From: Apilactobacillus kunkeei DSM 12361 = ATCC 700308 | GTDB taxonomy: Bacteria > Bacillota > Bacilli > Lactobacillales > Lactobacillaceae | Assembly (NCBI RefSeq): GCF_001281265.1 | Contig: NZ_JXDB01000002.1 | Span: forward strand, 124,001-188,000 | DNA: 64,000 nt | Direction of reading: 5' to 3' | Shown here: positions 57,101 to 64,000 of the stretch, piece after piece | Layout of the letters: each line of letters begins with the position of its first letter | Position numbering within the stretch: the stretch's first letter is position 1 | Position numbers and translations under genes: made by a program | Notes under the pieces: model-generated | The model's database searches: none | Seen by the model: the letters and a program-made list of their open reading frames with translations, nothing else | Told to the model about the DNA's origin: nothing

Positions 57101-60100
57101 GTATATTTCGCTAACCCAATCAGTGCTAAGACTAACAGCGATGGTTCAATAACTGTTTCTGGTATTGCTAAGGTTGCTGGTTACGATGGTTCTGACTATG
57201 CTAAGCAAAACGTTTACCTACAATTTGGTATTGATAAGAATTCAACAACTAACTACAATGATTCCGGTATGACCACATTCCTAACTACTGATTCAACCGG
57301 GAAGACTGTTCAATACTCAAACCCAGCTAAAGATGATAATGGAAATATTGTTGATAACAACGTATACTCTGCAACATCATCATCAAATGTTAATCAAATT
57401 CCAATTAACTTCACAATTCCAGCTAATCAAGCTAATGGAATTAAGACTGTTGGTATTTACATGAGATATGGTGTTAATGGTATCTACATGACTGCAACAC
57501 CAAGTGCTAATGGTGGTAGTGACTATAGTTCATCCATCGTTGGTTACTCAGCCGGTTCAAACGGTGTATTATCTCAAGATTCAGCCGCAACTGTTCAAGT
57601 TAATAGTGGTAAAGGTCAAGATATTACTGATGGTTTAAACAATGCGATTGCTGATGCCACAAACGGTACCAACTCAAAAGATCCATTAAGATATCAAAAG
57701 AACAACGATTATACTGGTGTTTACGATAGTGTAATGAGTGGTTACAAAGCTGCAACTCCTCAATTGCTACAACAATTAGGAATTACGGACCCAACCAAGG
57801 CCCCTACTACACTTACACCTGACCTTTTGGCTAAGATTCAACAACTACCAGAATATCAAAAGGCTTCTAACCCAAGCGCCTTCATGCAAGGTTTACAACA
57901 AGCATATCAAGATTACTTAGCAAACTCACAAGCCGCAAACGACATTGCAAATGCAAGTCCAGCTGCAGCTGCTTCGGTTGCTAACGGTAGTCAAGATTCT
58001 GCTTATAAGAAGAACTATGCTGCTAGTTACAACACAGCACAACAAGCTCTTAACGATGCAGTTGCTGGTACCAAGACTAACAGACCTGCTGACACAGACC
58101 CAACTGGTCAACAAGTTTACGATAAAGCTCAACAACAATATAAAGATGCTCAACAAGCCATGGTTGAAGCTGCCCAAGGTACTACAAACAATCCAAACAA
58201 CTTAGACCCATCAGCTTACCAAGCAGGTCAAACTGCTTACAACCAAATTGTCAATGACGTAAGAAGTGGTAAGAAAGAATCATCAAACGATTCTCCTTTC
58301 AACCAAATGTCACCATTGCAACAAACCTTATATAACCAACAATATGATGCCATTAAAGCAAAATACGATGCTGGTCAACAAGCTGCATTGAGTGGTCAAG
58401 CTGCTCCATCAGATCCACAAGCACTTGCTGGTTACAATGATGCAAAAGATGGTTTCAACAATGCCCAAGTGTCTGATACAGAAAAGAATTCACCTGCATA
58501 CAAGGCCGGTCAAGCTGCCAAGACTGATGAACAAGCTGGACAACAAGCAGCAATGAGCGATTCAAATGCACAACCTACTGATAAAGATTCACAAGCTAAG
58601 AAAGATGGTCTACAAGCAACAAAGGATGCATATGCTGCTGCAAGTGGTCAACAAGCTCCACTAACAGCCGATCAACTAGCACAAAAATCATTACCTTACC
58701 AAGACGCTTATAAGGCCGCTCAAAATAATGCAAACAACACTGTTGCTCAAGCGGAAGCTGACTATAAGAATGGTACAACAGCTAACAAGCCCCAAGGTAA
58801 TGGTGTAGATGCTGCGGCTTACAAGAAGGTTCAAAATGATGCTGCTGCCGGTGCTAATGCTGCTAGTCAACCAGGTAGTGCAGACACACCTGATGCAAAC
58901 CAAACACCTGCATACAAGATGGGTTACAACGTTGCTAAGGGTTCAGCTGACGCTTTAAATGGTGCTACAAAGAATCCTAACAACACTAATCCAGAATATG
59001 GTAAAGCATACGATGAAGCGACTGACGGTTTTAATAGTGCAAACAACACTGCCCCTGAAAACCAAACAGCTGCATACAAGGCAGGTCAACAAGCTAAGGA
59101 AGATTCGCAAACAGGTGCTGATTTAGCAACTAAGGGTCAAGGCCTACCAACTACCCCAGCTCCATCACAAGCTGAACAAGATGGTTATCAAGCTACTAAG
59201 GATGCTTATGATGCTGCTGCTGGTAAGAAGGCACCTATTTCAGACACTGATCTAGCTAAGAAGTCATTAGCTTACCAAGACGCCTACAAGAAGGCACTTG
59301 CTGCTGCTCAACCTGTAGTAAACAACGCACTTGCTGATTACAAGAACGGTTCAACTGCTAACCAACCAAATGATCCAAACAGTGCTGCTGGTCAAGCATA
59401 CAAGGCCGTTAAAGATGATGCCGCTGCCGGTGCTAATGCTGCTAACCAACCAAATAGTGCAGATACACCTGCTTCTGACAAGACACCTGCTTACAAAGAA
59501 GGTTACAACATTGCCAAGGGTGTAAGTGATGCTGAAAATGCTAAACAACCTTCATCAACTAACCAAGACCCTGATTACACTAATGCTTACAACAACTTTA
59601 ATAGTGAAAAAGCGCAAGGTGAAAGTGCTAAACCAACTGATTCTGCTCCAGCTAACGCAGATCAAGCAACCAAAGATGGTTTCGCTTATGGTCAAGGAAT
59701 CGCTGCTCTTAAGAATGCCAAGAACCCAGAAGATCCAAATGCTTCTCAAGGTTTAACTGGTAAACAATTAGATGGTTTCAATGCTGCTAAAGTTGGTTAC
59801 GAAGCTGCAATGAAGGGCCAACCTGCTCCAACTGCTCCAGCCGCTGCTGTTGAAGGTTACAACTACGCAAAAGCGTTAACTGATGGTTCTACTGCAGATA
59901 AGAGACCTGATACTGCTACTGGTAACGATGACCTACCAACTGAACAAAAAGCTTACGATGACACTCAAGCTGCCGTTGCACAAGCAAAGGCCGATATTAA
60001 GGCTGGAAAGACTGGAAGCCAATTAGCTCCTAGTGATGGTAACGCCAACAATAAGGATGTATACGATAAGGCTTACGCCGCTGCTGTTAAGGCTTACCAA

Positions 60101-63100
60101 AACACTGATCCAACTGCTACTGCCGCTTCTGCTGGTATCAAGGATGATGTTGTCGGTGCCGCTGCATTCGAAGCTGCCAAAGCTGACGGTCTAAAGGTTC
60201 AAGGTGCTAAGGCATTCACAGATGGTAAGGCAAACAACCAAAGTGATTCTAACTTTACCAAGGGTTACAACGATGCTAAACAAGGATACGCCGACGCATT
60301 ACATGACAAGAGTGCGCCATCTAATGCCACAGATGAGTACAACACAGGTGCTGCTGCCGCTGCTAACGATAAGGCTGGATTCCTAAGCGCTGAAAACGGT
60401 AAACCTGATGACTCAGATGCCGCTAAGGGTGCTGCTGCTGCTATTGCTGCAGTTAAGGCTGCCAAGGGTAAAGACTTAGATTCATTACCTGAAAGCAATG
60501 ATTCAACCAAGCCTGCATCATACAACAACGCTTACAACGCTGCGTTAGAAGATGCTAAGCAAGCTGCTAAACAAGGTATTGCTTCACAATTAACTCCAGA
60601 TAGCACAAACACTCAAACCCCAGTTCCTGGTGCATTAGCCGATGTTTACAAGGCTGCTGCAAGTGACGCTCAAAAGGGTTACGCTGAAGGATTAACTGGT
60701 AAACCAGTATCGGACAGCAATAATGCTAGCGAGACTCAAGGTAACCAAAAGGGTGCTTCTGATAAACAAAAATATGAAGATGCTTTAGCTGACTTTGCTA
60801 AGGGCATTACTGACCCAGCAAATGCTTCAACTGACCCATCATTGAAGTCAGATCCTGTTTACAGATCAGCTATTTTCGCTTTAGTTGATGCTTCTAAGGG
60901 AACAACTGGTAGTGATAACTCACCTGTATACACAGTTGCAAACTCACAAGCATTAGGTGCCAAGGATGCTCAAGCAGAAATCGCTAAGGATGCTGCCAAT
61001 GGTACTGATCCACAACCAATCAAGGACCTAAGTGATCAAAGACTAGCTCAAACCCCAGCTAAGGATAAGCAATCATACATGAACGCATATAACGACGCTA
61101 TCAAGGGTTACAATGCTGGTAAGAAAAACACATCTGACACACCTAATAATAATGACCAAGCTGATCAAAACGCATTTAATGCTGGTAAAATACTTGGTGA
61201 TGCTGCTCGCGGTGCAAATGATGCATTAAATGGTAAGAAGTCAAACGATGATGTTGCTTCTGATTTAAACAGCACTGATCCAGCTAAGAAGGCTTACGCT
61301 CAAGGTGTTACTGATGCTAACAATGGTTACGCACAAGGCCTAAGTGATCAACAATCAATGAGTTCTGATGCATTAGCTCAAAAGACTCCTGCTTTCCAAA
61401 AGGCCTACGCTCAAGGACAAGCTGACAAGGCCGGTGTTGATGCTGCTAAGTCACAATCAACTCCAGATGCTAACAACGTGCCAGACAACATCAAGAATAA
61501 CCAACAAGCTGCTGATGCTTACAAGGGTTATGCTGCTGCCGTTGCTGCAGTTAAAGCTGCAAAGGGTGACGCTACTAAGGCTGACCGTCCAAGTGACTTT
61601 GATTCACAAACTCCAGACTTTAAGGCTGCTTACCAAAAGGCAATGCAAGATGCTGTAGATGCTAACAAGGCTGGTCAAGATTCCGTTGCTAACCCAAGTT
61701 CAGCTGCTGCTCGTCCAAGTGACCCAGCTCAAGCCGCTGTATACGATGCTGCTAGAAATGATGCAAGCAAGGGTTACGCAGAAGGATTAACTGGTAAACC
61801 AGTTTCAGATACTAATAATGGCAACGAAAAAGCTGGTCAACAAGCTGGTCAAAACGACAAGGCTAAGTATGAAGCTGCTGTTAATGATTATGCAAATGGC
61901 ATCACTGACCCAGCAAAAGCTTCAAACCCAGCTAACGCAAATGACCCAGTATACAAAGAAGCATTGAAGGCAATTGCCGACGGAGCTCAAGGTAGAACTG
62001 ATGCTAACGATAAATCACCTGTATATGCGGTTGCGAACTCACAAGCATTAGCTAAGAAGGATGCAATGGATGCAATTAAAGCAGCCAACACTTCTGCTAA
62101 TGGTACTGATCCACAACCAATTACTAGCGACAATGACCCAAGACTTGCAAATACTCCTGCAACTGATAAGGAATCATACAAGAATGCATTTAACGATGCT
62201 ATCAAGGGTTACAACGCTGGTAAGAACAATGATTCAAGCGCTACACCAACTAACTCTGATCCAGCTGACCAACAAGCATTTAACGATGCTAAGGTTGCTG
62301 GTGAAGCTGCTCGTGGTGCAAATGATGCATTGAACGGTAAGAAGGAAAATGCAGATGTTGCTTCTGATTTAAACAGCACTGATCCAGCTAAAAAGTCATA
62401 CGCTCAAGGTGTTACTGATGCTAACAATGGTTACGCACAAGGTCTAAATGACGCAACTCCAATGAGTAGTGACCAATTAGCTAAGAAGACTCCTGCTTTC
62501 CAAAAGGCCTACGCTCAAGGACAAGCTGACAAGGCCGGTGTTGATGCTGCTAAGTCACAATCAACTCCAGATGCTAACAACGTGCCAGATAACATCAAGA
62601 ATAACCAACAAGCTGCTGACGCATACAAGGGTTACGCTGCTGCCGTTGCTGCAGTGAAAGCTGCAAAGGGTGACGCTACTAAGGCTTACCGTCCAAGTGA
62701 CTTTGACTCACAAACCCCAGACTTCAAGGCTGCTTACCAAAAGGCAATCCAAGATGCTGTAGATGCTAACAAGGCTGGTCAAGATTCAATTGCTAACCCA
62801 AGTTCAGCTGCTGCTCGTCCAAGTGACCCAGCATTAGCTGCTGTATATGATGCTGCTAAGCACGATACTAACAAGGGTATGGCTGAAGTATTAAGTGGTA
62901 AGCAAGGTAATTCAGATTCTTCAAATCAAAACGAACAAGCCGGTATTCAAGCTGGTACCCAACTACAAGCTGCATACCAAGCTGCCGCTAAGGACTTTGC
63001 TGCTGGAATTACTGACCCAACTAATGCAACTCAAAAATTCAGTGATCCTGATCAAGTTCAAGCTTACAAGGATGCATTGGCTGGTATGAAGGATGGTTCA

Positions 63101-64000
63101 CAAACACCTGCTTCAGACCAAAATGATCCTAAGAGCAATTCACCAATTTATGCTATTGCTAAACAACAAGCACAAAACGTTCAAAACGCTGTCGCTGCTG
63201 CTCAAGGTAGTCAAAATGTTGCTGACGGTCATCCTAACCAGGATGCTGACCTAGCAAAAGCAACTGGTTACGACAACGATGACAATAAGCCTGACATGAA
63301 TGATGCATACACTGCTGCAGCTAACGCATACAGCGATGCAATCAACCATACAAATGGTGACAATCCTACAGATCAAAGCAAGTACAGTCCTGCTGATCAA
63401 ATGGCTTATGCTCAAGCTTACAAGGCTGCTAAGGATGCTGCTGCTAAGGGATTAACTGACTTTGGTAATGGTAACAAGGATCAACAACCAAATAACCCAG
63501 CTGATAAGGCTGCTTACAACAAGGCTCAAAGTGATGCTCTTGATGGTTTGAATGATGGATTAGCAAACAATGTCGATACTAATAAACAAGGTAACAACCC
63601 TGCATACAAGCAAGGTGTTGACGATGCTGCCGCAATCAAGAAAGCCGCTGAAGATGCCGTAAATGGTACTCCAGATGCTGGTAAGTCAAGCTTAGTTTCA
63701 GATGCTCAAAAGGCTGCTTACGATGCCATCAAACCTGCTGCTGACGCTGGTCAATCTGAATACACAAATAACCCAGATAAGTACGCTGGTAAGACTGGTG
63801 ACGCCTTGAAGACCGCCGCTAACCAAGCAGCACAAGATAAGTATCCAAACGATCCATTGAAGCAAGCTGCATTTGCTCAAGCAATTGAATCTGCTGGTGA
63901 CGCATTTGGTAACGGTGCTAGCGCATTCGGTAATGGTGAACAACAACCAACTGGTATTGCTGCTGCTGGTTACCAAGCTGCTCAACAAGCATACAATGCT
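54173..64000 (+). CDS. Giant secreted repeat surface protein 2 (3' end beyond the window)
   Basis: The reading frame starts at a TTG at 54173 with AGGGGAT upstream. It aligns with the ATG of giant gene 1 (QYNKNEFNKV against QYNKQQFNKV) and stays open for 3276 codons to the edge. The layout repeats that of its neighbour: signal peptide with KKVMKKVKKQW and a cut near VHAD, a Ser/Ala-rich neck rich in AYSAAS-type blocks, a GTGTQDY segment shared with giant 1, a pectate-lyase-like beta-helix (about residues 525-970, VFVSTGKQF, FVIDGQNH, GTNYFGPF), an Ig-like module to about 1128, then Ala-rich repeats. The start at TTG, not the internal ATG at 54221, keeps the conserved N-terminus. The C-terminus is unseen; a DUF5776-like tail is expected by analogy. 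Confidence 0.9.
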   Translation, partial: MQYNKNEFNKVNDKKVMKKVKKQWVVVSIATLALLGASAYGMTNTSQVVVHADTTGASGTSSSDNGNENQAEQQSSATSLGTADGSAGRSKATLSAFQSDYDAAYSSASTSASLAASNAGSSDFTANKSKASYANHQDAYDTAYSAASTAASVAASQKAHDDSVAASSSAVSAGISDYAKGRSAASNVGDVNQSTYNSAYSQASSGFYAALNSSTASGANTSDANYQAGSSYEAKYSAAISAAINDVVMSNGNNMASYSTDQGAYYSAAYAGAQVAINAYSNATQGNGTGTQDYNYYNNTANTSYTSGNGSTAAVKPNINTSNWGQGSSATYNASAAASYTGSYNDSYQANKGGADNPNDAYNSVISYENDLGLKFNNAQNTSVKINGQNATSGTANIKVASQSDVNTNNSAFYGALSDVYKYATSAALAKQGMVDAEKGKWTGVIGDGSAKGKTQDFYLTNNPNVNTSSTNPYDQGYLGAKAAIAAQFNGGNSVQSISAIDASSKQDKNYIAAYNDVVSQAAQNVVFVSTGKQFDGIMNNSTLLSKGFTIKLVNDIDLHPVSTAQENDVNVNSTDGKTFVIDGQNHIADMSGQQYKFNTNSTSNTQLYVQNFQTLYGTNYFGPFSLSNGGAIYYKNVNYVGSQILSAKGNYVYVDGNVNVFQRDDVYDSPFLKGQGAQGSGNQNNLSIANMVLNKGAHYFGSVGSNTGSNVVYISGGGNLTLGEDSSMTLIPRGNATGGDDGADQGPMGVDIQNGSLTVNKNANLNIMPDYSNTYPDYGAGGGIYVGSNGGVRVDGGRINIESNQSPKMYGQTNALLYVNSGSNVLATNGGTIQVKVAHISDNRAPKAPTSGGGLVYLNGGTVQVANRGNLISAISDGTGAGVPLVYGNLIVNNSGDSHVILDAGSARNSNGTNTNPFVSGGNINAYTGKVNGKIYYNYQMNPSSQYTSTDQYLKTTNNTPYSGGQILDISSIPSVYFANPISAKTNSDGSITVSGIAKVAGYDGSDYAKQNVYLQFGIDKNSTTNYNDSGMTTFLTTDSTGKTVQYSNPAKDDNGNIVDNNVYSATSSSNVNQIPINFTIPANQANGIKTVGIYMRYGVNGIYMTATPSANGGSDYSSSIVGYSAGSNGVLSQDSAATVQVNSGKGQDITDGLNNAIADATNGTNSKDPLRYQKNNDYTGVYDSVMSGYKAATPQLLQQLGITDPTKAPTTLTPDLLAKIQQLPEYQKASNPSAFMQGLQQAYQDYLANSQAANDIANASPAAAASVANGSQDSAYKKNYAASYNTAQQALNDAVAGTKTNRPADTDPTGQQVYDKAQQQYKDAQQAMVEAAQGTTNNPNNLDPSAYQAGQTAYNQIVNDVRSGKKESSNDSPFNQMSPLQQTLYNQQYDAIKAKYDAGQQAALSGQAAPSDPQALAGYNDAKDGFNNAQVSDTEKNSPAYKAGQAAKTDEQAGQQAAMSDSNAQPTDKDSQAKKDGLQATKDAYAAASGQQAPLTADQLAQKSLPYQDAYKAAQNNANNTVAQAEADYKNGTTANKPQGNGVDAAAYKKVQNDAAAGANAASQPGSADTPDANQTPAYKMGYNVAKGSADALNGATKNPNNTNPEYGKAYDEATDGFNSANNTAPENQTAAYKAGQQAKEDSQTGADLATKGQGLPTTPAPSQAEQDGYQATKDAYDAAAGKKAPISDTDLAKKSLAYQDAYKKALAAAQPVVNNALADYKNGSTANQPNDPNSAAGQAYKAVKDDAAAGANAANQPNSADTPASDKTPAYKEGYNIAKGVSDAENAKQPSSTNQDPDYTNAYNNFNSEKAQGESAKPTDSAPANADQATKDGFAYGQGIAALKNAKNPEDPNASQGLTGKQLDGFNAAKVGYEAAMKGQPAPTAPAAAVEGYNYAKALTDGSTADKRPDTATGNDDLPTEQKAYDDTQAAVAQAKADIKAGKTGSQLAPSDGNANNKDVYDKAYAAAVKAYQNTDPTATAASAGIKDDVVGAAAFEAAKADGLKVQGAKAFTDGKANNQSDSNFTKGYNDAKQGYADALHDKSAPSNATDEYNTGAAAAANDKAGFLSAENGKPDDSDAAKGAAAAIAAVKAAKGKDLDSLPESNDSTKPASYNNAYNAALEDAKQAAKQGIASQLTPDSTNTQTPVPGALADVYKAAASDAQKGYAEGLTGKPVSDSNNASETQGNQKGASDKQKYEDALADFAKGITDPANASTDPSLKSDPVYRSAIFALVDASKGTTGSDNSPVYTVANSQALGAKDAQAEIAKDAANGTDPQPIKDLSDQRLAQTPAKDKQSYMNAYNDAIKGYNAGKKNTSDTPNNNDQADQNAFNAGKILGDAARGANDALNGKKSNDDVASDLNSTDPAKKAYAQGVTDANNGYAQGLSDQQSMSSDALAQKTPAFQKAYAQGQADKAGVDAAKSQSTPDANNVPDNIKNNQQAADAYKGYAAAVAAVKAAKGDATKADRPSDFDSQTPDFKAAYQKAMQDAVDANKAGQDSVANPSSAAARPSDPAQAAVYDAARNDASKGYAEGLTGKPVSDTNNGNEKAGQQAGQNDKAKYEAAVNDYANGITDPAKASNPANANDPVYKEALKAIADGAQGRTDANDKSPVYAVANSQALAKKDAMDAIKAANTSANGTDPQPITSDNDPRLANTPATDKESYKNAFNDAIKGYNAGKNNDSSATPTNSDPADQQAFNDAKVAGEAARGANDALNGKKENADVASDLNSTDPAKKSYAQGVTDANNGYAQGLNDATPMSSDQLAKKTPAFQKAYAQGQADKAGVDAAKSQSTPDANNVPDNIKNNQQAADAYKGYAAAVAAVKAAKGDATKAYRPSDFDSQTPDFKAAYQKAIQDAVDANKAGQDSIANPSSAAARPSDPALAAVYDAAKHDTNKGMAEVLSGKQGNSDSSNQNEQAGIQAGTQLQAAYQAAAKDFAAGITDPTNATQKFSDPDQVQAYKDALAGMKDGSQTPASDQNDPKSNSPIYAIAKQQAQNVQNAVAAAQGSQNVADGHPNQDADLAKATGYDNDDNKPDMNDAYTAAANAYSDAINHTNGDNPTDQSKYSPADQMAYAQAYKAAKDAAAKGLTDFGNGNKDQQPNNPADKAAYNKAQSDALDGLNDGLANNVDTNKQGNNPAYKQGVDDAAAIKKAAEDAVNGTPDAGKSSLVSDAQKAAYDAIKPAADAGQSEYTNNPDKYAGKTGDALKTAANQAAQDKYPNDPLKQAAFAQAIESAGDAFGNGASAFGNGEQQPTGIAAAGYQAAQQAYNA
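60677..62900 (+). repeat. Recent superrepeat in giant gene 2, 1095-1104 bp per unit
   Basis: The segment from about 61262 to 61770 recurs from about 62366 to 62870 at an offset of exactly 1104 bases (368 codons), with long stretches identical at the DNA level. A related, more diverged copy starts at 60677 (GYAEGLTGKPVSD) and its partner at 61772, 1095 bases apart. A shorter, older pair lies upstream at about 58688 and 59264, near 193 codons apart. Confidence 0.85.

Overview
The window is AT-rich DNA from a low-GC Gram-positive bacterium of the family Lactobacillaceae. Strong AGGAGG-type ribosome binding sites, frequent TTG and GTG starts, T-box and PyrR attenuation, two Apf-type cell-wall proteins, LtaS and class A sortase all fit this. 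Two consecutive genes for giant secreted repeat proteins point to Apilactobacillus (fructophilic bee and flower bacteria) or a close relative; arrays of giant extracellular proteins are known from Apilactobacillus kunkeei. The genus is an inference, because no rRNA gene or other marker lies in the window.

Positions 1-15400 hold short housekeeping and cell-envelope transcription units: the end of a HAD phosphatase, a nucleoside hydrolase, a DUF915-type hydrolase, a YumC-like ferredoxin/flavodoxin reductase, a potassium channel, a lipoteichoic acid synthase, a histidine phosphatase, an NlpC/P60 peptidase, a MerR regulator coupled to a glucosaminidase, a TerC-thioredoxin pair, a T-box-controlled NhaC-family transporter (probable tyrosine specifier) and two Apf-type LysM proteins. 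The Apf-type genes appear to start at AUU/AUC codons, and the first lies behind a triple WalR-like box.

Positions 15400-31000 hold nucleotide metabolism. The pyrimidine operon pyrB-pyrC-carA-carB-pyrD follows two tandem PyrR-type attenuators, with no pyrR gene between or beside them. After a sortase A gene, purA-guaC and purB diverge around a PurBox-like pair. Small membrane, lipoprotein, esterase and tyrosine-phosphatase genes follow.

Positions 31393-64000, half of the window, hold only two genes. The first is complete and encodes 7522 residues. The second starts at a TTG at 54173 and is still open after 3276 codons at the window edge. Both have the same signal peptide, a Ser/Ala-rich neck, a pectate-lyase-like beta-helix head, an Ig-like module and then thousands of residues of Ala/Tyr/Asn/Gln-rich repeats. 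The complete protein ends in a Lys-rich linker and three DUF5776-like wall-binding modules rather than an LPXTG motif. The repeats are nested: blocks of about 105 or 126 residues form superrepeats of exactly 423 or about 756 residues, and the second gene carries a near-identical, much younger 1104-bp duplication. This tandem array of surface giants is the most unusual system in the window.
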